Shown in pieces: positions 24,246-31,775 of a DNA stretch of 32,012 nt. The stretch spans positions 1 through 32,012 of the forward strand of contig NZ_JAUSLE010000057.1 in the NCBI RefSeq assembly GCF_030646845.1. The letters are read 5' to 3'. Every line of letters starts with the position of its first letter. Positions within the stretch are counted from its first letter, which is position 1. The position numbers and the translations under genes were made by a program. The notes below the pieces were generated by a model that saw only the letters and a list, made by a program, of their open reading frames with translations, had not been told where the DNA came from and searched no databases. The DNA comes from Rhodoferax sp. (GTDB lineage Bacteria; Pseudomonadota; Gammaproteobacteria; Burkholderiales; Burkholderiaceae_C).

Positions 24246-24818
24246 CTACTTGGCTCGGGGTGCGCGCCCCATCACATAGAACTCCGGGTTGGGCAGCATG
24301 TTGCTGAACGAGGCGATGCGGTTGGACAGGCCAAAGAACGCCGTGATGGCGGCAATGTCCCACGCGTCTTCGTCGTTGAAGCCGTGGGCGTGCAGGGCGG
24401 CGAAATCAGCGTCCTCGATCTCGTCGGATTTGAGGCAGACCTTCATCGCAAAATCCAGCATGGCGCGCTGGCGCGGCGTGATGTCGGCCTTGCGGTAGTT
24501 CACCGCCACCTGGTCGGCCACCAGCGGCTTCTTCTCGTAGATGCGCAGGATGGCACCGTGCGCCACCACGCAATACAGGCACTTGTTGGCGGCGCTGGTG
24601 GTGGTGACGATCATCTCGCGGTCGCCCTTGGTCAGGCGCGAGTCTTCTTTCAGCATCAGGGCGTCGTGGTAGGCAAAGAAGGCGCGCCACTCGGCGGGGC
24701 GCCGCGCCAGCGCCAGAAACACGTTGGGCACGAAGCCGGCTTTCTCCTGCACCTCCAGCACTTTGGCGCGGATGTCATCGGGCAGGTCTTTGAGTTCTGG
24801 AGCGGGGTAGCGGGCCAT
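24246..24818 (-). CDS. Peroxidase-related enzyme, AhpD/carboxymuconolactone-decarboxylase fold
   Basis: This 190-residue protein has the AhpD-like active site NKCLYCVVAHGAI, with Cys80, Cys83 and His87, and matches the family of uncharacterised peroxidase-related proteins of about 190 residues. Such proteins reduce hydroperoxides with a CxxC redox pair. AGGA lies about eight bases before the ATG. It is divergent, by 74 nt, from a second CMD-fold gene, so the two may share a control region. The physiological reductant and substrate are unknown. Confidence 0.9.
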   Translation of the reverse strand: MARYPAPELKDLPDDIRAKVLEVQEKAGFVPNVFLALARRPAEWRAFFAYHDALMLKEDSRLTKGDREMIVTTTSAANKCLYCVVAHGAILRIYEKKPLVADQVAVNYRKADITPRQRAMLDFAMKVCLKSDEIEDADFAALHAHGFNDEDAWDIAAITAFFGLSNRIASFSNMLPNPEFYVMGRAPRAK

Positions 24819-24892
24819 GGTGTGTCCTGGTGTTCAAAACTGGGATTATCCTGTGCCATTGCGCCAACTCGAACCCACCGGAGAAACAAGAC

Positions 24893-25270
24893 ATGGATTC
24901 ACAATTTGACAAAGGCCTGGCCACCCGCAAACAGGTCATGGGCGAAGACTTTGTCGCCAACGCCCTGGGCAAGGCGACCGACTTCACGATGGCGATGCAA
25001 CAGTACATCACCCGCAATGCCTGGGGCGACGTGTGGCAACGCGAGGGCCTGGACCTGAAGACCCGCAGCCTGATTACCGTGGCCATGCTCACGGCCCTGG
25101 GCAAGCAGCACGAACTCAAGGGCCATGTGCGCGGGGCGCTGAACAACGGCGCCACCACCGCGGAGATCCAGGAGGTGCTGTTGCATGCCAGCATCTACTG
25201 CGGCGTGCCGTCGGCGGTGGAGGCGTTTCGCAGTGCCGCCGAGGTGGTGGACGGGCCCGGCAAAGCCTGA
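24893..25270 (+). CDS. Carboxymuconolactone decarboxylase-family protein (PcaC-like)
   Basis: This 125-residue small helical protein has the CMD segments KTRSLITVAMLTALGKQHELKGHVRGALNNGATTAEIQEVLLHASIYCGVPSAVEAFR. ATG at 24893 is chosen because GGAGA lies just upstream and the family start fits. An in-frame upstream ATG at 24830 would add an atypical leader. PcaC decarboxylates 4-carboxymuconolactone in protocatechuate breakdown, but no other pca gene is present here, so the family name does not fix the function. It converges on the CHAT gene with a 2-nt gap. Confidence 0.88.
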   Translation: MDSQFDKGLATRKQVMGEDFVANALGKATDFTMAMQQYITRNAWGDVWQREGLDLKTRSLITVAMLTALGKQHELKGHVRGALNNGATTAEIQEVLLHASIYCGVPSAVEAFRSAAEVVDGPGKA

Positions 25271-25272
25271 AC

Positions 25273-27090
25273 TCAGCCCTCCGTCAGCCGAAATGTCGGG
25301 TCGCCATAAAGCACATAGGCCGCCCAGGTGCTGACGTCGGCAAACTCGCGCCGGATCTCGGCCCGGGCGCGGCGCAAGGCCTCGCCGGTCGGGTCGCCTG
25401 CGAGCACATAGGTGTAGAACTTGACCGCCAGCGCGGCGGCCGCCTGGTCGTACACCGGCCACAGCGAACCAATGCATCCCAGGGCGCCGCTGTAGACGAA
25501 CGCCGATGCCAGCCCGACCACCGGATCGGGGTTTCGCAGCAAATAGGACACCTGCTGGGCATCGCTGTCGCGGGCGACCGCGCCGGACTCGCACGCGTTC
25601 AGGAACACCAGTGAGCCGCCCCGGCTGAGCCGGCGGATCTTGTCAGCCGTGAGCACGCTGTCCTTCAGCACCAGGCCGCTTTGCCCCGGCGTCGCCGTGT
25701 CGAAGAACGCGTGCCCGGCGAAGTGTATGAAGTCAAACGAGGGTTCCTCCATCAGCACCTGGTTGAGCCGGGAATTGGTGGCGTTGGCGGGATCAAGGCG
25801 CACGATGTCCAGCGGCCAGCCGGACCTGGCCGCAAGCGCCGTGAGCTCGTCGGCGATGGTCTGCACCTCGTCTGCCGCAGCCGGGAGATTGCCGTGCGGG
25901 TCGGAATGGATCAGCAGCATGCGGCGTCCCTGTGCGGCATCGGGCCGGCGGCGCCGGCGCATGGTCGGGAACACCTCACCCAGCGGCATGCGGGAGACCG
26001 ACTTGCTCAGGCACAGGAACTGAGGCTCTTCGACATCCTCGCCCTCCGGTTCGTCCAGGCAGATCAACTCCCAGGGCAGGGCCAGGTCATTGGTCGTGAC
26101 GCTGAAGGACCAGTCCTGCGAACGCAGCAGCTCATGCATTTGCTCCGGAATCACGGTCCTGAGCATGAAGCGGCCCAGGTTCTTTATCTCGGTGCTGAAA
26201 TCCGTGGCATCGGGGCCGGGCAGGGCGGCGGCGTCCGTCGCGGCGGCGCTTGGCACTGCCGTCGTGCCGCCACGCGTCGCATGATCGCGTCGCAAGCGCT
26301 GATTGATTCCCGAGGTGATGGCGCTGACCCGCGCCACCAGATCATCCCGATCGGCACGGGTGACCTGCAACACGTCCTGGATGATGTTGATGCCCCGGGT
26401 CTGCGTGCGATCGGCGCAGCGCAGCAGCACCCGGTACTCAAAATTATCGTCGTCAATGCGCGTCTGCATGATCAGCAGGTCGGCCTGCTTGACCAGCGAC
26501 TTCACCCGGCTGACCTGCGTCTCGGCCTGGTGCACCCGTTGTGCGAAGCGGGTGATCGCCAGCGCGGCCATATCGCGCAGGTTGCGCAAATTGGCATACA
26601 TGCGTTCGGTCAACGCCGCGCGCAGGCTCGCCAGCCGGGCGCGCGCCGCCTTCAATTCTTCTTCCAGCGCACCGAACGGTGCACCATCCTGGCGCGCACC
26701 GTCGACCACTCGGGCCAGCTCGGCCACCTCGTTCTCCCAGGACTTGAGCTGCGAGCCCGCTTCCTGCACCAGTTCAGCCTGCAGGTGGCATTTCTTTTCC
26801 AGATCGGGCAGCAGGTCGGCGACAGACTCCCAGGCCTCGCCGTCCAGCACGGCTTCGATGTCGCTCAGCCGACTCTCGCGATCGCTGCCGGGCAGGGTGC
26901 GCAGTTGCTCAAAGCCGGCTGCCAGCCGCTTTTGCACCTCGTCCAGCAGGACGCGCTCACCCACCACCGGCTCAAGCCCGCCCTGCTCCAGCGACTCAAC
27001 CTGCTGCCTGAAACGCTCCACCAGCCGCTCGCGCTCAAACAGCTTCAGCGTCGCCGCCACCAGCCGGTCCAGGGCATCGGCACCGGTCAT
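25273..27090 (-). CDS. CHAT-domain (caspase-like) protease with N-terminal coiled coil, catalytic dyad intact
   Basis: This 605-residue protein has two parts. Residues of about 15-270 are Glu/Arg/Leu-rich and probably form long helices or coiled coils. Residues of about 310-605 form a CHAT domain. LPWELICLDE (338-347) marks its start, His460 in FIHFAGHAFFD and Cys500 in LVFLNACESG form the protease dyad, and VVGLASAFVYSGALGCIGSLWPVYDQAAAALAVKFY is the usual C-terminal block. CHAT proteins are cysteine proteases related to separase and caspases and often act in defence or cell-death circuits. The start overlaps the upstream pseudo-CHAT gene by four bases, so the two are made together. No target gene was recognised nearby. 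Confidence 0.88.
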   Translation of the reverse strand: MTGADALDRLVAATLKLFERERLVERFRQQVESLEQGGLEPVVGERVLLDEVQKRLAAGFEQLRTLPGSDRESRLSDIEAVLDGEAWESVADLLPDLEKKCHLQAELVQEAGSQLKSWENEVAELARVVDGARQDGAPFGALEEELKAARARLASLRAALTERMYANLRNLRDMAALAITRFAQRVHQAETQVSRVKSLVKQADLLIMQTRIDDDNFEYRVLLRCADRTQTRGINIIQDVLQVTRADRDDLVARVSAITSGINQRLRRDHATRGGTTAVPSAAATDAAALPGPDATDFSTEIKNLGRFMLRTVIPEQMHELLRSQDWSFSVTTNDLALPWELICLDEPEGEDVEEPQFLCLSKSVSRMPLGEVFPTMRRRRRPDAAQGRRMLLIHSDPHGNLPAAADEVQTIADELTALAARSGWPLDIVRLDPANATNSRLNQVLMEEPSFDFIHFAGHAFFDTATPGQSGLVLKDSVLTADKIRRLSRGGSLVFLNACESGAVARDSDAQQVSYLLRNPDPVVGLASAFVYSGALGCIGSLWPVYDQAAAALAVKFYTYVLAGDPTGEALRRARAEIRREFADVSTWAAYVLYGDPTFRLTEG

Positions 27091-28376
27091 GGCGAAGCGT
27101 CCTGCTTGAGCGAGCCCGCGGCCTGGTCGATCTGGCGCGCCAGGGCATCAACCTTCTCGCGCAGGGCGTCCGCCTGAAGGCGCCAGTCCGCCTGCGCAGG
27201 CGCCATGGCGCTTTGCTCCAGCGCGTTGAGGTTCGCCTGGTAGACCTCGCGCAGGCGCATCAGCTTGGCGAGTTCGCGGTTCAGCACGGGCGGCGCCTGA
27301 CGCGCGGGTGCCTCGATTGGCGGCGGTGCCAGAAGAAAGCACCCGTCCGGCGGCTGCAGGTAAAAAATCAGCTTGCACCACTCGCCGCTGCCCGGTTGCG
27401 CGCGGTCGATCGCCTGCCGCGCTGCGGTCACCGCCAGGTCCAGCGGCAGGCCCGTCACCAGCGCCCGGAACAGCCCGTCGATCACGACGCTGCGGGTTTC
27501 CCGCCTTGTGGTCTCGCGAAAGCCGATGGAGGCCGGGATGTGCTTGGCCAGGCTGCGCGCCACCCAGTCGCTGTTGTTGCCGTCCAGCAGCGCCAGCCGC
27601 ACGCCGGCCCGCCACAGGTCCTCACCCAGCTTGTTGCGGTTCAGCCGCCCATCATCCTGCTCGTTCTCCGCGATCAGCTGCACCTCCTGGCGCAAGCCGC
27701 CCGCCTTGCTCACATCCGGCCGCAGCGCGCCCGTGCCAAAGAACACGAAGACGTCAAACTTCTGCGTCGTTAGGGCCTTCTTCAGGCTGGCTCTCGTGGC
27801 CGACGGCAGCGTCTGTAGCTGGAGCCGTTGCGGCTGTGCCTGGACCAGTGCCTGCAGCGCCGCCAGATCCGCGTCGGCGCCCAGGCTGCCGTCGGGGTCC
27901 GCCGTCACGGCCAGCACCCGCAACTGCGGCAGCGCGGCCAGGGTGGCGTGGCGGTTGTAGCCGTCCGGCCTTGTGCGCACCAGCGCCACGCGGCCCGACA
28001 AGGCCACGAAGTCATTGCGCGAACCGTCGAACAGCAACTCCCAGGGCAAGTGCTGCGTGCGTTCGAGGGCGGTCAGGATGCGCAAACGCAGGGCCCGGTT
28101 GTCACGGGTCACACGGCCCAGCAGTTCCCACAGCACGCGGCCACGCTCGGCGGAGAACAGGGCGTTGAACAGTGTCGAGCCGAATGCGACCAGCGGGTCA
28201 ACGCCGATCTGGTTCGACGCGTAGTCCTCCAGCGCCTGCTCGACCTCCTGGCGCGAGAAGGGGACCCGGAAATCGTCGTAGCGCTTGTCCAGCAGGTCGA
28301 GAAAAATGGTGTCGCCCTGCGCGTTCAGCGCAACAGACACGTCCTCCAGTCCTGTTGATTCGAAGTTGCCCGGCAT
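27087..28376 (-). CDS. CHAT-like protein lacking the catalytic His-Cys dyad (pseudo-protease)
   Basis: This protein of about 429 residues follows the CHAT plan: LPWELLFDGSRNDFVALSGRVALVR, then LRVLAVTADPDGSLGADADLAALQALV, then FDVFVFFGTGA at the His position and LALLDGNNSD at the Cys position. The GHG/GHA motif has become GTG, and NAC has become DGN, so proteolysis is not expected. The C-terminal 70 residues are charged and likely helical. The gene precedes the active CHAT gene with a 4-bp overlap. The start is uncertain: ATG at 28376 (MPGNFESTG) is used, with alternatives at 28379, 28391 and a GTG at 28406, none with a clear ribosome site. It may sense, scaffold or regulate the active partner (inference). 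Confidence 0.75.
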   Translation of the reverse strand: MPGNFESTGLEDVSVALNAQGDTIFLDLLDKRYDDFRVPFSRQEVEQALEDYASNQIGVDPLVAFGSTLFNALFSAERGRVLWELLGRVTRDNRALRLRILTALERTQHLPWELLFDGSRNDFVALSGRVALVRTRPDGYNRHATLAALPQLRVLAVTADPDGSLGADADLAALQALVQAQPQRLQLQTLPSATRASLKKALTTQKFDVFVFFGTGALRPDVSKAGGLRQEVQLIAENEQDDGRLNRNKLGEDLWRAGVRLALLDGNNSDWVARSLAKHIPASIGFRETTRRETRSVVIDGLFRALVTGLPLDLAVTAARQAIDRAQPGSGEWCKLIFYLQPPDGCFLLAPPPIEAPARQAPPVLNRELAKLMRLREVYQANLNALEQSAMAPAQADWRLQADALREKVDALARQIDQAAGSLKQDASP

Positions 28377-28468
28377 CATGATGAGAATCATCTTAAATAG
28401 ATGCACCCCGGCTGTTGTAGATATTTATCAAACAAGCGCACCGGTCCCGGCGCGAGGGTGACCCTGCC

Positions 28469-29011
28469 TTAGCCCACCATCAGTTTGTGGACCAGATCGC
28501 CCGTATTGGAGGCCCCGTATTTGCGCATCAGCCGGGCCCGGTAGATTTCGACAGTGCGGTGGCTGATGGCCAGCACCTTGCCAATTTCCTTGGATGTCAG
28601 GCCGTCCATCAGATGGGCGGCCACTTCGCGTTCACGCGCTGTGAGCTCGGCCTTGACCGGGCGGCGTGAGCTCAGGTCTTCAAAGGTCCAGATGCCGGCC
28701 TCATGCGGCACGGACTGGTTGAGCGCCCGTCCGGTCACATGGCACCAGAACGTTTCGCCGCTTGAGCGCTTCATGATGCGGTTGTCCGCATAGGTGCCGC
28801 TGCGGTTCAGAATGGGCGCGATGCGCAGGCCGGCGCGCTCAAACTCGATGGCGCTGGGGTACAGGACCTGAAACGACTGCCCCACCAGCAATTCGCGTGA
28901 TGCGCCAAACATCTCGCACACATGGCGGTTGCAGTCCACAATGGCACGGTTGCGTGAGAGCACCAGTCCGACCGGGGCCAGCTCGAAGGCAAGACGGTAA
29001 TCAACATCCAT
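28469..29011 (-). CDS. PAS-LuxR transcriptional regulator
   Basis: This 180-residue protein has an N-terminal PAS domain (residues of about 5-110, LAFELAPVGLVLSRNRAIVDCNRHVCEMFGAS) and a C-terminal LuxR/FixJ-type HTH (LTAREREVAAHLMDGLTSKEIGKVLAISHRTVEIYRARLMRKYGA). No receiver domain is present, so signalling is probably by a ligand or redox cue at the PAS domain. It is divergent from scoAB with a 101-nt intergenic region full of short repeats, so control of the CoA transferase genes is the natural inference. The CHAT pair lies on the same strand about 90 nt downstream, and read-through into it cannot be excluded. Confidence 0.92.
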   Translation of the reverse strand: MDVDYRLAFELAPVGLVLSRNRAIVDCNRHVCEMFGASRELLVGQSFQVLYPSAIEFERAGLRIAPILNRSGTYADNRIMKRSSGETFWCHVTGRALNQSVPHEAGIWTFEDLSSRRPVKAELTAREREVAAHLMDGLTSKEIGKVLAISHRTVEIYRARLMRKYGASNTGDLVHKLMVG

Positions 29012-29046
29012 GGGTGGGTGTGCAGTGCAGATCAGGGTTTGTACTT

Positions 29047-29088
29047 TACGGAAAACTACGTATGTAGCTAAGTAGTATCGTACGGAAA
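29047..29088. promoter_or_regulatory. Repeat-rich control region between the PAS-LuxR gene and scoA
   Basis: TACGGAAA occurs twice, at 29047-29054 and 29081-29088. Between the copies lies CTACGTATGTAG (29056-29067), an inverted repeat of CTAC/GTAG, followed by GTAGT. The arrangement suggests paired binding sites for the divergent PAS-LuxR protein. No convincing sigma-70 promoter was found here. Confidence 0.45.
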
Positions 29089-29112
29089 TTGTTTCTTAGA
29101 AGGAGATGAACA

Positions 29113-29820
29113 GTGAACAAGATTTACCCAAGCGCGGTCAAGGCGCTGGAAGGCATCGTCCGCGATGGCCAACTCATGGCTGTTGGCGGATTTGGCCTGT
29201 GCGGGATCCCCGAAGCGCTGATTGACGCCCTGCGCGACAGCGGCGCGAAAGGCCTCACGGTCATCTCCAACAACGCCGGCGTCGACGGGTTTGGCCTGGG
29301 CAAGCTGCTGGAGACGCGTCAGATCACGAAGATGATCTCCAGCTACGTGGGCGAGAACAAGGAATTTGAGCGGCAATACCTCGCCGGTGAATTGCAGCTC
29401 GAGTTCACGCCGCAAGGCACGCTCGCTGAAAAGCTGCGCGCCGGTGGTGCCGGTATCCCGGCCTTTTACACCCGCACCGGTGTGGGCACGCTGGTGGCCG
29501 AAGGCAAGGAAACCCGCGAGTTTGATGGCCATGTCTATGTCATGGAGCACGCCCTGCTGCCCGAGGTGTCGCTGGTCAAAGCCTGGAAAGCCGACAAGAG
29601 CGGCAATCTGATCTTCCGGCGCACGGCGCGCAACTTCAACCCGGCGGTGGCGATGGCGGGCAAGATCACGGTGGTCGAGGTGGAGGAGATTGTGGAGACC
29701 GGTACGTTCGACCCCGATGCAGTGCATCTGCCCGGCATCTATGTGCACCGGATCGTGCTCAATGCGCATCCGGAAAAGCGGATTGAGAAGAGAACCATCA
29801 CCGAGAAAGCAGGAGTCTGA
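29113..29820 (+). CDS. scoA: 3-oxoacid CoA-transferase subunit A
   Basis: This 235-residue alpha subunit of a heterodimeric CoA transferase has the family signature [20 protein letters not shown] (residues 21-40) and the [17 protein letters not shown] segment. With subunit B it transfers CoA from succinyl-CoA to acetoacetate or a similar 3-oxoacid. The start is GTG at 29113, supported by a strong AAGGAG just upstream. It is followed by scoB after 2 nt. The divergent PAS-LuxR gene is its likely regulator. Confidence 0.95.
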   Translation: MNKIYPSAVKALEGIVRDGQLMAVGGFGLCGIPEALIDALRDSGAKGLTVISNNAGVDGFGLGKLLETRQITKMISSYVGENKEFERQYLAGELQLEFTPQGTLAEKLRAGGAGIPAFYTRTGVGTLVAEGKETREFDGHVYVMEHALLPEVSLVKAWKADKSGNLIFRRTARNFNPAVAMAGKITVVEVEEIVETGTFDPDAVHLPGIYVHRIVLNAHPEKRIEKRTITEKAGV

Positions 29821-29822
29821 TC

Positions 29823-30461
29823 ATGGCCTGGACACACGACCAAATGGCGGCCAAAGCGGCTGAGGAATTGCAGGACGGGTTTTACGTCAATCTGGGGATT
29901 GGCCTGCCGACCCTGGTGGCGAACTTCGTCAGCCCGGACATCGAAGTCTGGCTGCAGAGCGAAAACGGCATGCTGGGCATCGGCCCGTTTCCCACGGAAG
30001 ATGAAGTGGATGCCGACCTGATCAATGCGGGCAAGCAGACCGTGACGACCATTCCCGGCTCGAGCATTTTTGGCAGCCATGACAGCTTTGCCATGATTCG
30101 CGGCGGCAAGATCAACCTGAGCATTCTGGGGGCCATGCAGGTCAGCGAAAAGGGCGACCTGGCCAACTGGATGATTCCCGGCAAGATGGTCAAGGGCATG
30201 GGCGGCGCGATGGACCTGGTGGGCGGCGTCAAAAGCGTGGTGGTGCTGATGGAGCACGTGGCAAAAAAGAAGGACGGCACCATTGATCTGAAGATTCTGC
30301 CGAGTTGCACCTTGCCGCTCACCGGCGTGGCCGTGGTGGACCGCATCATCACCGATCTGGCCGTGCTGGACGTGACGCCCCATGGCCTGAAGGTGGTGGA
30401 GATGGCGCCGGGCGTGACGCGCGAAGAGCTGCAGGCCAAGACCGGCGTGCAGCTGCAATAA
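29823..30461 (+). CDS. scoB: 3-oxoacid CoA-transferase subunit B
   Basis: This 212-residue beta subunit has the catalytic glutamate in [13 protein letters not shown] (near residue 54), which forms the glutamyl-CoA thioester, and the family segments [15 protein letters not shown] and [21 protein letters not shown]. The length is normal. It starts 2 nt after scoA, so the pair is cotranslated. The stop lies 1 nt from the stop of the convergent spermidine-synthase-like gene, with no terminator hairpin visible. Confidence 0.96.
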   Translation: MAWTHDQMAAKAAEELQDGFYVNLGIGLPTLVANFVSPDIEVWLQSENGMLGIGPFPTEDEVDADLINAGKQTVTTIPGSSIFGSHDSFAMIRGGKINLSILGAMQVSEKGDLANWMIPGKMVKGMGGAMDLVGGVKSVVVLMEHVAKKKDGTIDLKILPSCTLPLTGVAVVDRIITDLAVLDVTPHGLKVVEMAPGVTREELQAKTGVQLQ

Positions 30462-30462
30462 G

Positions 30463-31230
30463 TCAAACGGGTTGTGTGATGTCCCAGGAGATACGCGAAA
30501 ACTCACGCTGGAGTTGAGCGCGTACTTCTGGGTCGAAGTTCTCAAGCGGATCGCTATCGCGCAGCTCGTCCACTGAAATCCGGCGGCCTTTGCGCGCGAA
30601 GACAATGCTGTTGCTTTTTTCTTTTGATGCCACTTCAAGCAGGTTGCCGTCAAATGCCAGTCTGATGCGCCCCGTGAATACCGAGTGGTCGGGGTGGTCG
30701 TGATGCAGGTTGACTACCAGGATTCCCTCCGGTGAGAGGGTCTGGAAGCAGTCGTCGTAGAAGCGCTGGGTGCACAGGCTTGGCGCTTGTCCCTCGCTGT
30801 CAAAGCCGTCGACCAGCAGCACGTCATACCGGCGGGAGGGATCCGATGACAGCTCCCGCACGAAGTCGGCGCCGTCGGCGCAGATGATGGCGATTCGCTC
30901 ATCATCTTCGGGTACTTCAAATTCGCGGCGTAATGCGATCACATGGGGGTTGATCTCGACCGCCGTCAGCTGTGCGTCTGGCAGGTGACGGTGACAAAAC
31001 TTGAGTAGCGAGCCACCGCCCAGCCCAATCATGGCGATGCTGGCCGGATGGCTGTCAAACATCAGAAAGCCCATCATGGTGCGCGTGTAGTCCACCTCCA
31101 GCTGCGCGGGTTGCCCGCTGCACATCCGGCTTTGCAGCTGGTCAAGCGTGAAGTACAGGGATTTTTTGCCGTCGGCTGAAAACACGAACGGCGCATCAAA
31201 CTCAGATGCGCCGGATTCTGTGTGTGCCAT
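30463..31230 (-). CDS. Spermidine-synthase-fold/class I methyltransferase-like protein
   Basis: This 255-residue protein has a SAM-type Rossmann core: IAMIGLGGGSLLKFCHRHLP (motif I, near residues 64-83), LTAVEINPHVIALRREF (acidic end of strand 2), IICADGADFVREL and YDVLLVDGFDSEGQ. Order and spacing match spermidine synthases. However, GGGDG of true SpeE is GGGSL and the catalytic DxxDP region reads DGFDSEG, so aminopropyl transfer is doubtful. The ATG lies only 9 nt after the encoded CCA of tRNA-Gly and has no Shine-Dalgarno, so the message probably arises from the tRNA transcript. Function is unknown. Confidence 0.75.
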   Translation of the reverse strand: MAHTESGASEFDAPFVFSADGKKSLYFTLDQLQSRMCSGQPAQLEVDYTRTMMGFLMFDSHPASIAMIGLGGGSLLKFCHRHLPDAQLTAVEINPHVIALRREFEVPEDDERIAIICADGADFVRELSSDPSRRYDVLLVDGFDSEGQAPSLCTQRFYDDCFQTLSPEGILVVNLHHDHPDHSVFTGRIRLAFDGNLLEVASKEKSNSIVFARKGRRISVDELRDSDPLENFDPEVRAQLQREFSRISWDITQPV

Positions 31231-31239
31231 GGCGTTGAC

Positions 31240-31313
31240 TGGAGCGGGTGATGAGAATCGAACTCACGTATCGAGCTTGGGAAGCTAGCGTTCTACCATT
31301 GAACTACACCCGC
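31240..31313 (-). tRNA. tRNA-Gly, anticodon CCC
   Basis: The minus strand folds as a complete tRNA: acceptor GCGGGTG/CACCCGC, D arm GTTC-AATGGTA-GAAC, anticodon arm CTAGC-TTCCCAA-GCTCG, T arm GTGAG-TTCGATT-CTCAT, and an encoded CCA. Loop positions 34-36 read CCC, so it decodes GGG. The anticodon stem has one T-C mismatch (positions 28 and 42), with the other four pairs intact. Its sequence is otherwise close to the E. coli CCC isoacceptor. Confidence 0.95.
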
Positions 31314-31323
31314 GAAGTGGCAG

Positions 31324-31329
31324 ATTATA
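31324..31329 (-). promoter_or_regulatory. -10 box of the tRNA-Gly promoter
   Basis: A perfect TATAAT on the minus strand lies 10 bases before the 5' end of the tRNA, leaving a very short leader. The -35 region at 16-18 bp spacing is GC-rich and poor. It overlaps the end of the DsrE-like gene. Confidence 0.5.
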
Positions 31330-31343
31330 AGAGCTGACCGGAC

Positions 31344-31775
31344 TCAGGGGCGGACGTAGGCCCAGCCTTCGCCCTGTCTTTTCATGAGCTCAACGACCCC
31401 GGCCGGCACATAGCTGATGGCAGTGTTCATGTCAGCCTTGGAGAGTTTCTGGGCTGCCATGGTGTTCTCACAGGCCACGATCTTCACGCCGGACTGGGTC
31501 GCTTCTGTCACGCGGTTGCTGGCGGTGGCATCGGCCTTGAGCATGCCAATGCCGGGGCCATAAGCCACGATTTCGATGTCCACCTTGTTGGCACCGAGTT
31601 CCTGCTGCACGTTTTTTGCGTTGTTCAGGGCCAGATTCCATTTCGCGGCATCGCCATCGCTCACCTGAAATACGACTTTGGCCTTCGGGGCATCGGCGGC
31701 TTGCGCAGTCGTGGCCATCGCGAAGGATGCGCTCAGGGCCAATAGCGTGGCCTGAATAAATGCTTTACGGTTCAT
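31344..31775 (-). CDS. Exported DsrE-family protein
   Basis: This 143-residue protein begins with a Sec signal peptide (MNRKAFIQATLLALSASFAMATTAQAA, cleavage after about residue 27). A DsrE/DsrF-like alpha/beta domain follows, with KVVFQVSDGDAAKWNLALNNAKNVQQELG, DIEIVAYGPGI and GVKIVACENTM. Cytoplasmic DsrE proteins relay sulfur through a cysteine. The single Cys of the mature part, in VACENTM, sits at the equivalent place, but a periplasmic sulfur-relay role is only a guess. Its ATG overlaps the gabD stop by four bases (ATGA), and GGAGA lies about 12 bases upstream. Confidence 0.85.
   Translation of the reverse strand: MNRKAFIQATLLALSASFAMATTAQAADAPKAKVVFQVSDGDAAKWNLALNNAKNVQQELGANKVDIEIVAYGPGIGMLKADATASNRVTEATQSGVKIVACENTMAAQKLSKADMNTAISYVPAGVVELMKRQGEGWAYVRP

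Noticed and set aside
25681..27177. A 498-codon open frame antisense to the CHAT genes
   Set aside because: Arg/Gly/His-rich translation without domains, explained by the codon bias of the real genes on the minus strand.
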